64,000 bases of DNA from Chloroflexaceae bacterium (GTDB lineage Bacteria > Chloroflexota > Chloroflexia > Chloroflexales > Chloroflexaceae), in the NCBI GenBank assembly GCA_025057155.1, contig JANWYD010000011.1, positions 124,001 to 188,000 of the forward strand, written 5' to 3'. Of the stretch, positions 25,220-34,970 are shown one piece after another. The position numbers and the translations under genes were made by a program. The notes beneath the pieces were generated by a model. It ran no database searches. It saw only the letters and a list, made by a program, of their open reading frames with translations, and was not told where the DNA came from. Within the stretch, counting starts at the first letter, position 1. Each line of letters opens with the position of its first letter.

Positions 25220-26299
25220 TCATAGCAGTAGTTGCGCCAGGCATGTATCGCACGGATCGGTAGACACAACGATCAACGCCGCGTCGTCGAGGGCGGCGTT
25301 CACCAGCACCGTGCGCGCCAGGAGGCGATCAAGCTGGGGGGCGCTCTGCACGCGGATCTCGCTGATCTGGCGTCCGTCGCTGACGACGTGATAGCGCAGG
25401 GGCCCGCGTGGAGCCTCAACTGCCGCGCTTGCTGCGGCAGGGGGCGCGGTTTCGGGCAGCCGGGCGCTCACGACGCCTTCCTGTCGTTCCTGCGCTACCC
25501 GTTGCACCAGCCGCAGCGACTCCAGGGTTTCGAGGAACAGCACCGCTATGCGTGCGTGAACATCGCCGCCCTCCTGGAGCGCCAGTTCAGGCGTCAGTTC
25601 AGCATAAGCGCCATAGGGCGCATCGCGTCGCAGATCGGCGCTCAGCCCGGCGGCGCGAGCAAGCGGCCCGGCCAGCCCGAACTGGGTGGCAGCCGTCGCG
25701 CTGATGACGCCGATCTCCACCGTGCGCGCCAGCAGCATGCGCCCGGCGATGGTCCGTTCGGCGAGGGTGAACAGACGTGTGAGGAGTGCTGCAACCTCGG
25801 CGAGGGCCGTCCAGGTTGTCGCATCAGGTTCGCGTCCCAGGCCGCCAGGCCGTAGCCAGGTCGCCGCGTCCCCGCCGGTCAGCGCGCTCAGCGCAGCGCG
25901 GATCGCGGTGGCGTAGCCAGCGCATGCCCGGGCCAGCGGCGTCAGCAACAGAATGCGGAACACGGCGGCAAGGGTCGTCAGATGCGAGGCGGCCCGCTCC
26001 AGTTCCGCCGCCGCCAGGCGCAGCCGCTCGGCGCACGGCGGGGCCGGCGTCTCGACCAGCGCCTCGATGGCATAGCATAGGGCCAGCCCATGGGCGATGC
26101 GGCAATCGGGGCAGATGCGGGTTGCCGTGGCGATGATTTCGCGGAAATCGCTACGCTCCAATCGGGCCAACGGGGCCTCGTCGTCCAGATCGGGGCGATA
26201 TTCGACATCGGCGATCCGTTCGCCCTCAACCTTGAGCACGAAACGTTGCGGCCGCGCGAAAGCCGGCGCATCCAGTTTGAGCGTGAGCGTATACGTCAC
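25220..26299 (-). CDS. Ech/group 4 [NiFe]-hydrogenase-like large subunit
   Basis: A 359-residue protein, the length of EchE-type large subunits. The N-terminal motif R61-I-C-P-D-C-x3-H70 matches the hydrogenase L1 signature (RxCxxCxxxH). The C-terminal D348-P-C-D-T-C353 matches L2 (DPCxxC). ERAASHLTTLA, EGGDVHARIAV and EAPRGPLRYHVVSDG are other family segments. All four possible nickel-binding cysteines are therefore kept, unlike complex I NuoD. The usual His/Arg after L2 and a long processing tail are missing: the protein ends six residues after the last cysteine. No small subunit, NuoC-like or ferredoxin gene is near. It is the first gene of the operon and has its own TATAAT upstream. It could be an active hydrogenase subunit or a relic cofactor-binding one. 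Confidence 0.87.
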   Translation of the reverse strand: MTYTLTLKLDAPAFARPQRFVLKVEGERIADVEYRPDLDDEAPLARLERSDFREIIATATRICPDCRIAHGLALCYAIEALVETPAPPCAERLRLAAAELERAASHLTTLAAVFRILLLTPLARACAGYATAIRAALSALTGGDAATWLRPGGLGREPDATTWTALAEVAALLTRLFTLAERTIAGRMLLARTVEIGVISATAATQFGLAGPLARAAGLSADLRRDAPYGAYAELTPELALQEGGDVHARIAVLFLETLESLRLVQRVAQERQEGVVSARLPETAPPAAASAAVEAPRGPLRYHVVSDGRQISEIRVQSAPQLDRLLARTVLVNAALDDAALIVVSTDPCDTCLAQLLL

Positions 26300-26349
26300 C
26301 AGTGCCTCCAGCGCAAGCGCCGCACCCCGGCGCTGACCATCGGAGGCGC

Positions 26350-26375
26350 ATTATACCACCAGAGGGTGCTATAAT
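26350..26375. promoter_or_regulatory. Overlapping divergent -10 elements
   Basis: The minus-strand TATAAT at 26350-26355 faces the hydrogenase-like operon. The plus-strand TATAAT at 26370-26375 faces argD. Each promoter's spacer overlaps the other promoter, so the two transcription units may compete. The -35 elements are weak. Confidence 0.5.
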
Positions 26376-26413
26376 CAGCGCGGGAGCCCGGTTGCGCGTG
26401 GAAAGGACGGCGT

Positions 26414-27613
26414 ATGACAACGGAGCAGACGGCGGCAGCGTTACAGGCTGATCGCGACTATATTCTCCAGACCTACGTGAAGCCCCCTTTCGTCATCGAG
26501 CGCGGTGAAGGGGTCTATCTCTTCGATGCCGAGGGGCGGCGTTATCTCGACTTTGTCAGTGGCATCGCCGTCAACGCCCTGGGCTATGGCGACCCCGAGG
26601 TGATCGCGACGATTGCCGAACAGGCCGCCAGGCTCATCCACGTCTCGAACCTGTACCTGACCGCTCCGGCGGGAGAGTTGGCGCGCCTGCTGGTGACCAG
26701 CCACCCGGCCTTTGATCGGGTCTTCTTTGCCAACAGCGGCGCCGAGGCGGTCGAGGGAGCGATCAAGTTTGCCCGGCGCTACGCCCGCGACCGCGCGGGC
26801 GAGGGCAAGACCGCGATCATCGCCTTTGACGGCTCGTTCCACGGGCGCACCATGGGCGCGCTGGCCGTTACAGCGCGTGAGAAGTACCGCGAGCCGTTTA
26901 TGCCGCTCATGCCTGGCGTGCGCTTTGCCGCCTTCAACGACAGCGCCTCGCTCGAAGCGACCATGGGCTCCGACGTGTGCGCGGTGATCCTCGAACCGGT
27001 GCAGGGCGAGGGTGGCCTGCGCGTCGCCGACGCGGCCTTCCTGCGGGCCGCCCGCGCCCTCTGCGACCGCTACGGGGCGCTGCTGATCTTCGACGAGATC
27101 CAGTGCGGCATGGGGCGCACCGGCACGCTCTGGGCGCACGAGCCGTCCGGTGTGCATCCAGACATGATGACCATCGCCAAACCTCTCGCTGGCGGGCTGC
27201 CCATCGGCGCCGTGTTGATGAGCCAGGCGGTGGCCGATACCATCCACGTCGGCGATCACGGCACCACCTTCGGGGGCAATCCCCTCGTGACCGCCGTAGC
27301 CGGCGTCGTGTTCCGTCGCATCAGCGACCCCGCCTTCCTGGCGCGCGTGCGCGAGGTCAGCGATTACCTCGATGAGGCCCTGCGCGACCTGGCCGCTGAG
27401 CGCTCCGATGCGATCATCGAACTGCGCGGGCGCGGGCTGATGCGCGGCTTGCGCCTGACCGGGTCGGCCAGCGCCGCGCGTGAAGCCGCTCAGGAGCGCG
27501 GCCTGCTGGTTGCCACCGCTGGCGAGGACGTGCTGCGCCTGCTCCCCCCCCTGATCATCGAGCCGCGCCACGTGGACGACAGTATCGCTATCCTGCGCCA
27601 GGCGCTCAAATGA
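26414..27613 (+). CDS. argD: Acetylornithine aminotransferase (class III PLP)
   Basis: A 399-residue class III aminotransferase of arginine biosynthesis, converting N-acetylglutamate semialdehyde to N-acetylornithine. The PLP lysine is K256 in TIAKPLAGG. FFANSGAEAVEGAIKFAR (104-121), SFHGRT, VILEPVQGEGG and IFDEIQCGMGRTG are family signatures. ATG 26414 has GGAAAGGA upstream. purA follows 16 bp after the stop, probably on the same transcript. Ornithine or GABA aminotransferase is a less likely alternative. Confidence 0.9.
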   Translation: MTTEQTAAALQADRDYILQTYVKPPFVIERGEGVYLFDAEGRRYLDFVSGIAVNALGYGDPEVIATIAEQAARLIHVSNLYLTAPAGELARLLVTSHPAFDRVFFANSGAEAVEGAIKFARRYARDRAGEGKTAIIAFDGSFHGRTMGALAVTAREKYREPFMPLMPGVRFAAFNDSASLEATMGSDVCAVILEPVQGEGGLRVADAAFLRAARALCDRYGALLIFDEIQCGMGRTGTLWAHEPSGVHPDMMTIAKPLAGGLPIGAVLMSQAVADTIHVGDHGTTFGGNPLVTAVAGVVFRRISDPAFLARVREVSDYLDEALRDLAAERSDAIIELRGRGLMRGLRLTGSASAAREAAQERGLLVATAGEDVLRLLPPLIIEPRHVDDSIAILRQALK

Positions 27614-27629
27614 GAGAAAGGAGCCGGCG

Positions 27630-28922
27630 ATGCCCGTTATCGCATTAATTGGCGCCCAGTGGGGCGATGAGGGCAAGGGTCATCTGGTGGATCTGCTGGC
27701 GGCCAAGGCGCGGCTGGTAGTCCGCTACGGCGGCGGCAACAATGCGGGTCACACCGTTGTCAACCATCTTGGGGCATTTAAACTCCACCTGGTTCCTTCG
27801 GGGATCTTCGACCCTGCGATTGTGAATGTGATCGGCCCGGGGGTGGTCGTGAATCCCGAGGCGCTGCTGCACGAGATCGGCGATCTCCAGGCCCGCGGCG
27901 TGTCAACGGCAAAGCTGTTCGTGAGCGAGCGGGCTCACGTCATTATGCCGTACCATATCTTGCTCGACCAGCTCCAGGAAGAGGCTCGCGGCGAAGGGCG
28001 CATCGGCACCACCGGTCGTGGGATTGGCCCGGCCTTCGCCGACAAGATGAACCGCAGCGGCATCCGCATGGCCGATTTGCTGCATGAAGAGACCTTGCTC
28101 AACCGTCTGCGCGTGGTGCTCGAGGAAAAGAACCGCCTGCTCACCAAAATCTACGGCGCGAAGCCGATCTCCCTGCACGACACCTACCTGCGCTTCCTGG
28201 AGTTCGGTCGCCAGTTGGCCGAACACATCACCGACGTGCATCCGATCATCAACCGCGCGATTGACAAAGACCTGCCGGTGCTGCTGGAGGGCGCCCAGGG
28301 CGCGCTCCTCGACGTGGACCACGGAACCTACCCCTATGTCACCTCGTCGCCGCCGGGGGCGGCGGGGGCCTGTCAGGGCGCGGGCATTGGCCCGACCCGC
28401 CTGAACGCGGTCATTGGCGTGCTTAAAGCCTACACTACGCGTGTTGGCGAAGGGCCGTTCCCCACCGAAATGCACGGCCCGGAGGCTGACGAGCTCCGGC
28501 AGATCGGCACGCCCTGGGCCGAGGTGGGCACCACCACCGGCCGGCTGCGGCGCGTGGGCTGGTTCGACGCGGTGCTGGCGCGCTATGCGGTGCAGATCAA
28601 CGGGATTGACACCATTGCCATCACCAAACTCGATGTGCTCGACAACCTGCCCGCGATCAAGATCTGCGTCGGCTACCGGCTCAACGAAACGTATCTGGAG
28701 TATCCTCCGGCTACCGTCGCGGTGCTGCAGCGCTGTGAACCGATCTACGAAGAACTGCCCGGCTGGCGCGTCTCTACCCGAGACGTGCGTCACTTCCACG
28801 ATCTTCCCGAAGCGGCGCAGGCCTACGTGGCGCGCATCTGCCATCTGGTCGGCGCGCGGCTGGGCCTGGTGTCGGTCGGGCCGAGCCGCGAGCAGGTGAT
28901 CCAGGTGGTTGATCTGTTTTAA
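27630..28922 (+). CDS. purA: Adenylosuccinate synthetase
   Basis: A 430-residue GTP-dependent ligase making adenylosuccinate from IMP and aspartate, the first committed step to AMP. The N-terminus VIALIGAQWGDEGKG carries catalytic D13 and the P-loop, followed by GGGNNAGHTVV with H41. GIGPAFADKMNRSGIR and GTTTGRLRRVGWFDAVL are standard signatures. Full length. AGAAAGGAG lies upstream of ATG 27630. Confidence 0.97.
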   Translation: MPVIALIGAQWGDEGKGHLVDLLAAKARLVVRYGGGNNAGHTVVNHLGAFKLHLVPSGIFDPAIVNVIGPGVVVNPEALLHEIGDLQARGVSTAKLFVSERAHVIMPYHILLDQLQEEARGEGRIGTTGRGIGPAFADKMNRSGIRMADLLHEETLLNRLRVVLEEKNRLLTKIYGAKPISLHDTYLRFLEFGRQLAEHITDVHPIINRAIDKDLPVLLEGAQGALLDVDHGTYPYVTSSPPGAAGACQGAGIGPTRLNAVIGVLKAYTTRVGEGPFPTEMHGPEADELRQIGTPWAEVGTTTGRLRRVGWFDAVLARYAVQINGIDTIAITKLDVLDNLPAIKICVGYRLNETYLEYPPATVAVLQRCEPIYEELPGWRVSTRDVRHFHDLPEAAQAYVARICHLVGARLGLVSVGPSREQVIQVVDLF

Positions 28923-28932
28923 ATATAGCTTT

Positions 28933-28979
28933 GGCAAAGCCGGCGGAGCAATCCTCAGGATTGCTCCGCCGGCTTTGCC
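28933..28979. terminator. Perfect 22-bp hairpin, bidirectional terminator
   Basis: Two exactly complementary 22-base arms (28933-28954 and 28958-28979) enclose a TCA loop. It lies 10 bp after purA and 13 bp before the end of the convergent glutaredoxin-like gene. There is no U-tract. Confidence 0.75.
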
Positions 28980-28992
28980 CGGTTTCCGCCCC

Positions 28993-29241
28993 TCACCCTA
29001 CCAGTTTGGCCTGTAGTTCCGCATTGGAAGGTTCCACCAGAATAGAGCCGTCGGGGAACACGATGGTGGGCACGCTACGGTACCCGTTGTTGACCCGCAC
29101 CACGTATTCGGCTGCGGCCGCATCCTCCTCGATATTCACGTACAAAAACGCCGCGCCGTGCTGTTGCAGCACCCGCAGCGCCCGGCGGCAGTCGGGGCAC
29201 CAGGAGGCGCCGTACATAACGATTGGTTGCTGGCTGTTCAT
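28993..29241 (-). CDS. Glutaredoxin-like thiol oxidoreductase
   Basis: An 82-residue thioredoxin-fold protein with active site C15-P-D-C18 (GASWCPDCRRAL), as in NrdH/mycoredoxin-type glutaredoxins. The cis-Pro segment is SVPTIVF (56-62), and ILVEPSNAELQAKL closes the fold. It probably reduces disulfides or mixed disulfides in the cytoplasm. GGAG lies upstream of the ATG. The promoter contains a CsoR/CstR-type palindrome, which points to regulation by metal or reactive sulfur. Confidence 0.9.
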   Translation of the reverse strand: MNSQQPIVMYGASWCPDCRRALRVLQQHGAAFLYVNIEEDAAAAEYVVRVNNGYRSVPTIVFPDGSILVEPSNAELQAKLVG

Positions 29242-29261
29242 AGTTGCTCCGGATTGTCGCC

Positions 29262-29287
29262 ATTATATACCCCCAGGGGGTATTATA
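29262..29287 (-). promoter_or_regulatory. Promoter with CsoR/CstR-type operator
   Basis: The palindrome ATACCCCCAGGGGGTAT (29267-29283) lies between two minus-strand TATAAT boxes (29262-29267 and 29282-29287). It occupies the place of the -10/-35 spacer. Its form (TACCCC...GGGGTA) is that of operators for CsoR-family repressors, which sense Cu(I), or persulfide in the case of CstR. No such regulator gene is in the window. Confidence 0.6.
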
Positions 29288-29538
29288 CCAGATAACTCGC
29301 ACTGCGGTGCAACCAGGTTGTGAGCAACCTGGCCGCTCTACGCTCCTGCGCGGCTGTGGCTCTGTCTGCTGCAGGCGCGCTGCGCTCCCTTGCGTAACAA
29401 TGGATTACAGAAAAGAAACCCGCTTCCCTGTGTAATCCCTCGCCCTTCCTGGAGCAGAGAAGCGCCATATGACCGGGCGTCGCCACGTTCCATGGCGCAT
29501 TGCGTCAAAATGTTTCTTTATGGCGAGGTTAATGTTCA

Positions 29539-29557
29539 GCAAATGTTCATCATTTGC
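29539..29557. promoter_or_regulatory. Dyad upstream of the sucC promoter
   Basis: GCAAATG and CATTTGC around TTCAT, 25 bp upstream of the -35 in an unusually AT-rich stretch. It is a candidate regulator-binding site. Confidence 0.35.
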
Positions 29558-29582
29558 AATTACTTTGAACAAAATGAGTCAT

Positions 29583-29612
29583 TTGACAGCCATTTAGCCC
29601 CTGTGCTACCAT
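29583..29612 (+). promoter_or_regulatory. Promoter of sucC
   Basis: A perfect TTGACA (29583-29588), an 18-bp spacer and TACCAT (29607-29612). The leader is about 135 nt. The rest of the 29288-29752 gap shows no gene. Confidence 0.55.
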
Positions 29613-29752
29613 AGGGCTTGCGATTGCTTGTAGCGCTCAATGTAATTGCGCGCTCCCCGATGACGGCGCTGTGGCGCCACGCATGGAAATGCACAGCGCC
29701 CCTGCTATTCCTGTTGCCCCGATCTTGCGGAGGATTTGACCAGGAGCACGGC

Positions 29753-30892
29753 ATGAAGCTGCACGAGTATCAGGCGCGTGACTTGCTCGCAAAGTACGGT
29801 ATTCCGGTCACTCGTGGCGGTGTTGCGGTTACTCCGAGTGAAGCGCGCGCCGTTGCCGAGTCTATCGGCGGCCCCGTGGTGGTTAAAGCGCAGGTGTTCG
29901 TCGGCGGCCGCGGAAAGGCCGGCGGCGTGAAACTGGCCGACACCCCCGAACAGGCCGAGCAGGTGGCCTCGCAGATCCTCGGCATGTCAATCAAGGGGTT
30001 GACCGTCGAAAAGGTGCTGGTGGCTGAGGCGATCAGCTATACCAGAGAGATCTACCTCAGCGCCATTCTCGACCGCGCCGCCAAGCGTGTAACGATGATC
30101 GCCTCGGCGGAGGGCGGCGTTGAAATTGAAGAAGTGGCCCGCACCAAGCCCGAGGCAATTGTGAAGATCTCCGCCCATCCGCACCTCGGCTTGCTCGATT
30201 ACCAGGCCCGTGAACTGGCCTTTGGCATCGGCCTTACCGATGGCAGGCAGGCGCGCCAGTTCGCCCAGATCGCCTCGGCCCTCTATCGCGTCTTTGTCGA
30301 GTCCGATGCCTCCCTTGCCGAGATCAACCCGCTCGTGATCCGCGCCGATGGCGCCCTCCAGGCCCTCGACTCCAAGGTGTTGCTTGACGATAGCGCCCTC
30401 TTCCGCCATCCCGATCTCGCCGCCCTGCGTGACTCCTCCGATGAGCCTGAAGCTGAGTTGCGCGCTCGCGAGGCTGACCTGACCTATATCAAGCTCGATG
30501 GCTCCATCGGTTGTATGGTCAATGGCGCGGGGCTGGCTATGGCAACCATGGATGTCGTCAAGCTCTACGGCGGCGAACCGGCTAATTTTCTCGACATTGG
30601 CGGCGGCGCAGGCAAGGAGAAGGTCAAGACCGCCTTGCAGATCATCCTCGCCGACCCCAACGTGAAGGCGGTTATGTTCAACATCTTCGGCGGCATCACC
30701 CGCGTTGATGAGGTCGCCCGCGGCATTGTCGCCGCCCTCGAGGAGGTGCAGACCGATGTGCCCATGGTGGCGCGCCTCACCGGTACCAATGAGGAGGAGG
30801 GCCGGCGCATCCTTGCCGCCTCGCGCCTCATTCCCGCGGCGACCCTCGCCGAAGCCGCCGAGAAGGCCGTCGCCGCCGCTCGCGGCGCCTAG
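29753..30892 (+). CDS. sucC: Succinyl-CoA synthetase beta subunit
   Basis: A 379-residue ATP-grasp beta subunit. The N-terminus [19 protein letters not shown] is the family signature. The ATP-grasp segment [29 protein letters not shown], and the CoA/phosphate segment [15 protein letters not shown] and [14 protein letters not shown] are all present. It works with SucD (12094-12981). ATG 29753 has AGGAG upstream. It sits alone rather than next to sucD. Confidence 0.96.
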   Translation: MKLHEYQARDLLAKYGIPVTRGGVAVTPSEARAVAESIGGPVVVKAQVFVGGRGKAGGVKLADTPEQAEQVASQILGMSIKGLTVEKVLVAEAISYTREIYLSAILDRAAKRVTMIASAEGGVEIEEVARTKPEAIVKISAHPHLGLLDYQARELAFGIGLTDGRQARQFAQIASALYRVFVESDASLAEINPLVIRADGALQALDSKVLLDDSALFRHPDLAALRDSSDEPEAELRAREADLTYIKLDGSIGCMVNGAGLAMATMDVVKLYGGEPANFLDIGGGAGKEKVKTALQIILADPNVKAVMFNIFGGITRVDEVARGIVAALEEVQTDVPMVARLTGTNEEEGRRILAASRLIPAATLAEAAEKAVAAARGA

Positions 30893-30940
30893 CCTGCCTG
30901 CTCAACCTTCGCTTCGGGGCCAGTCACAGGAGGCGCGCCG

Positions 30941-30991
30941 ATGAGGAGGCCGGAATACGTGAGGCTTTCTCGGATTGCCTGTGAGCTTTGA
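30941..30991 (+). other. Possible 16-codon leader ORF upstream of gmd
   Basis: ATG to TGA with a strong AGGAGG ten bases upstream, encoding MRRPEYVRLSRIACEL. It is followed by a long-range inverted repeat (CACGCAAAC 31005-31013, GTTTGCGTG 31056-31064) ending 13 bp before gmd. This may be a leader peptide and attenuator-like structure, but could be chance. Confidence 0.25.
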
Positions 30992-31067
30992 TGTCCGTCC
31001 CTCATCACGCAAACGGTTAGCACCGTTGTGGATGGCGTCGAGACACTCTGACCTTGTTTGCGTGTGA

Positions 31068-32269
<1,202 letters not shown>

Positions 32270-32296
32270 TGTCGCGATAAACTGGTCTCAATGCCG

Positions 32297-32328
32297 AGCA
32301 GGCTTGAAGCATGTCCTTCGGGCCTGCT
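32297..32328. terminator. Hairpin after the gmd unit
   Basis: AGCAGGC and GCCTGCT with an 18-base loop region that can pair further (GAAG/CTTC), then TTAGTATTT. The rest of the 32270-32491 gap shows nothing else. Confidence 0.4.
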
Positions 32329-32491
32329 TAGTATTTAATGCGCTCCGAAAACGAAGATCTCCGCGATGGATGCCGGCTTCTTGCCCGTTCGTAAGAACAG
32401 TTTGGGCATCGCCTCTTCCCTCCGGTGTGCACGCAGGCCTCCCGCAGGTCCCCGGTCCGGGCACGGGGAAAGCCGGTTTCCGCTGAGGACT

Positions 32492-33538
32492 CTAATGCTC
32501 CCCCTCCGGGGCGCCTACCACCGCGCTCCGGGGGGGGTGTTGCTCCAGCGCTTCCAGGCGGGCGCTCATCGCCCGGCGCCAGGCCTCGTCCTCCACCTGC
32601 ATGCTTCGCACCCGGTAGAGGATCTCCTCCTGCACCCGGCGCACCCCCCCCACCCGGTCGGCCAGCAGGCCCATCAGAAAGGTGATCAGCGCCATCAGCA
32701 CCAGCATGCTGCCCACCAGCAGGGCCTGCACGTTGTCGGCCGTCAGGTCGGTGATCCGCCGTCCGATAAAGACGTACGCCGCGCGTCCCAGCAGCAGAAT
32801 CCCGGGGATGAAGAAGGCTGCGGCGATGTAACTGAAGACCTTCAGCGGTTCGTAGGTGGCGTAGGTGCGGGCAATGATAGCCGCCTGGCGCTTGATGAAG
32901 TTCCAGTTGCCCCGGTGCAGGCGCGAGGGACGCTCGACGTAGTTGGTGCGGATCGGCACCGCCTGGATGGTCAGGCGGCGCTTGCCGGCCTGGATCAGAT
33001 TCTCGACCGTGTAAGAGAAGTCGGTGGTGACGAAGGTGCGCAGCGCCGCCTCACGCGAGAGGGCGCGGAAGCCGCTGACCGTGTCCGGCACGTCGGTTTC
33101 GGAGGCCCAGCGCACCACCGAGCTGCCGAGCTGTTGCAGCGCTCGCTTGAGCGGCGAAAAGTGCTCCAGGCTCTCCACCTGCCGGTCGCCGATCACGATG
33201 TCGGCCGCGCCAGCGACGATCGGCGCCACCAGCCTGGGGATCTCGTCGCCCGGGTACTGATTGTCAGCGTCGGTGTTGACAATCACATCGGCGCCCAGAC
33301 GCAGCGCGGTGTCAATACCGGTTTGATAGGCGGTCGCCAGACCCTTGTTGGCCGTGTGACGCACCACGTGGTCGGCGCCGGCCCGCAGCGCCACCGCCGC
33401 CGTATCATCGGTGGAGCCGTCGTCGATGATCAGCACCTCGACGCGGCTGATGCCGGGGATGCGGCGGGGGATGCCGGCGATCACTGTGGCGATGGTGTCG
33501 CGCTCGTTTAACGCCGGGATCTGCACGATCAGCTTCAT
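32492..33538 (-). CDS. Family 2 glycosyltransferase, polyprenol-phosphate type
   Basis: A 348-residue GT-A enzyme. The catalytic domain (about 1-225) has IPALNERDTIATVI, LIIDDGSTDDT, the DXD-type NTDADNQY and the acceptor loop SGFRALSR. Two C-terminal membrane helices (about 232-260 and 265-300) and a coiled-coil tail follow. This layout matches dolichol/polyprenol-phosphate mannose or glucose synthases, which load a sugar on a lipid carrier at the cytoplasmic face. The GT39-type transferases at 55898 and 62495 would be suitable users of such a donor (inference). The start is at ATG 33538 after GAGGATG. Confidence 0.88.
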   Translation of the reverse strand: MKLIVQIPALNERDTIATVIAGIPRRIPGISRVEVLIIDDGSTDDTAAVALRAGADHVVRHTANKGLATAYQTGIDTALRLGADVIVNTDADNQYPGDEIPRLVAPIVAGAADIVIGDRQVESLEHFSPLKRALQQLGSSVVRWASETDVPDTVSGFRALSREAALRTFVTTDFSYTVENLIQAGKRRLTIQAVPIRTNYVERPSRLHRGNWNFIKRQAAIIARTYATYEPLKVFSYIAAAFFIPGILLLGRAAYVFIGRRITDLTADNVQALLVGSMLVLMALITFLMGLLADRVGGVRRVQEEILYRVRSMQVEDEAWRRAMSARLEALEQHPPRSAVVGAPEGEH

Positions 33539-33631
33539 GGCCCATCCTCGCAACCTCGCTTCAGCGCCATTGTAGCACACGCGCCTGCCCCCGCCGCTGA
33601 TGGGCCGCCGACGCCTCCCTGAGAGCCAGCC

Positions 33632-34720
33632 TTACTTCGGCGTCGCTTCCCCGCGAATGAAACGCTCGGTGAAGTCGCGCGCCTCGTAGTCGGTGTACTG
33701 TTTGGGCGGCGTCTTCATAAAGTAGCTGCTCGGCGCATATAATGCCCCGGCAATGCCCCGATCCAGGGCCAGCTTTGCGCAGCGGATGGCGTCAATCACC
33801 ACTCCCGCCGAGTTCGGCGAGTCCCACACCTCCAGTTTTAACTCCAGATTCAACGGCACGTCGCCGAAGGTGGTTCCCTCCATGCGAATGTAGGCCCACT
33901 TCCGGTCGCCGAGCCACGGCACATAGTCGCTCGGCCCGATGTGCACCGCTTCCGGTGGCAGGTCGTAGGGCAACTGGCTGGTGACGGCGTTGGTCTTGCT
34001 GATCTTCTTGCTCTCCAGGCGCTCGCGCTCCAGCATGTTCAAGAAGTCGGTGTTGCCGCCAATGTTCAACTGGTAGGTCCGGTCAAGGCGCACTCCCCGC
34101 TCTTGAAACAGGGTTGCCAGCACGCGATGGGTGATCGTTGCCCCGACCTGGCTCTTGACGTCGTCGCCGATGATTGGCAGCCCTTTCTCTTCAAAGCGCC
34201 GCCGCCAGTAGGCCTGGCTGGCGATGAATACCGGCACACAGTTGATGAACGCGCAGCCGGCTTCGAGGATCTGCTCAACGTACCACTTCGTGGCCATTTC
34301 GCTGCCTACCGGCAGATACGAGACAACCACGTCGGTTCCCGTGCGTTTGAGGATACCTGCGATATCGTCGGTCGGCCCCGGCGCCTTGGTGATCACCTGG
34401 CTCAAATATTTCCCGATGCCGTCGTGGGTCATCCCCCGCGAGACCGGCACGCCCAGGAACGGAACGCTGGCGAAGCGGTAGGTGTTGTTTGGCGGGGCGA
34501 AGATTGCTTCGGAAAGATCTTTGCCGACTTTGGTGTCGGCAATGTCAAAGGCCGCCGAAAACTCAATGTCTCTGATGTGGTACCCGCCCAGGTTGACGTG
34601 CATTAACCCGGGAACAGCATCGTTTTCGTCGGCGTCGCGGTAGTAGTGCACTCCCTGCACCAGCGACGAGGCGCAGTTGCCGACGCCGATAATCGCGACA
34701 CGGATCTTCTTGTCGTTCAC
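33632..34720 (-). CDS. ino1: Myo-inositol-1-phosphate synthase
   Basis: A 362-residue NAD-dependent synthase converting glucose 6-phosphate to inositol 1-phosphate, of the short prokaryotic type found in actinobacteria and archaea. The N-terminal Rossmann motif [18 protein letters not shown], the [18 protein letters not shown] helix, [15 protein letters not shown] and the [12 protein letters not shown] segment are clear. The product may serve phosphatidylinositol, inositol solutes or mycothiol-like compounds. It has a near-consensus promoter of its own. Confidence 0.94.
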   Translation of the reverse strand: MNDKKIRVAIIGVGNCASSLVQGVHYYRDADENDAVPGLMHVNLGGYHIRDIEFSAAFDIADTKVGKDLSEAIFAPPNNTYRFASVPFLGVPVSRGMTHDGIGKYLSQVITKAPGPTDDIAGILKRTGTDVVVSYLPVGSEMATKWYVEQILEAGCAFINCVPVFIASQAYWRRRFEEKGLPIIGDDVKSQVGATITHRVLATLFQERGVRLDRTYQLNIGGNTDFLNMLERERLESKKISKTNAVTSQLPYDLPPEAVHIGPSDYVPWLGDRKWAYIRMEGTTFGDVPLNLELKLEVWDSPNSAGVVIDAIRCAKLALDRGIAGALYAPSSYFMKTPPKQYTDYEARDFTERFIRGEATPK

Positions 34721-34777
34721 CGAAGTTGGCCTTTCATCTGGACTATGGACATAGGTTGTAAAACATCATGACGGGCG

Positions 34778-34806
34778 ATTATACCCCTGGCAGGTACCTT
34801 TGACAA
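34778..34806 (-). promoter_or_regulatory. Strong promoter of ino1
   Basis: TTGTCA (34801-34806), exactly 17 bp, and a perfect TATAAT (34778-34783) on the minus strand. This is the best sigma-70-type promoter in the window. The leader is about 50 nt. Confidence 0.75.
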
Positions 34807-34884
34807 GCGCCCCGGAGGGCCAGGTTTTGCTTGCCAGCCGCCAAGAGTACTCCCCAGGAGCATACCCCGGTACCACCGCGTGCC

Positions 34885-34914
34885 TTGATTCTTCCGGCGC
34901 CTTCAGTGTATGCT
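34885..34914 (+). promoter_or_regulatory. Promoter of the chemosensory cluster
   Basis: TTGATT (34885-34890), an 18-bp spacer and TATGCT (34909-34914), about 57 bp before the first CheW gene. Confidence 0.4.
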
Positions 34915-34970
34915 TGGACTGTGCGGCCAGCAGGCCGGCTGAGTGCTCGCGTCCGCTTTGCGTCACAGCC

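Noticed and set aside
25220-26299. Complex I subunit NuoD
   Set aside because: Both hydrogenase cysteine pairs are present and the length is that of Ech large subunits; NuoD lacks these cysteines.
34800-34970. N-terminal extension of CheW
   Set aside because: It would cross a promoter and has no CheW-like sequence; the ATG at 34971 fits the family.
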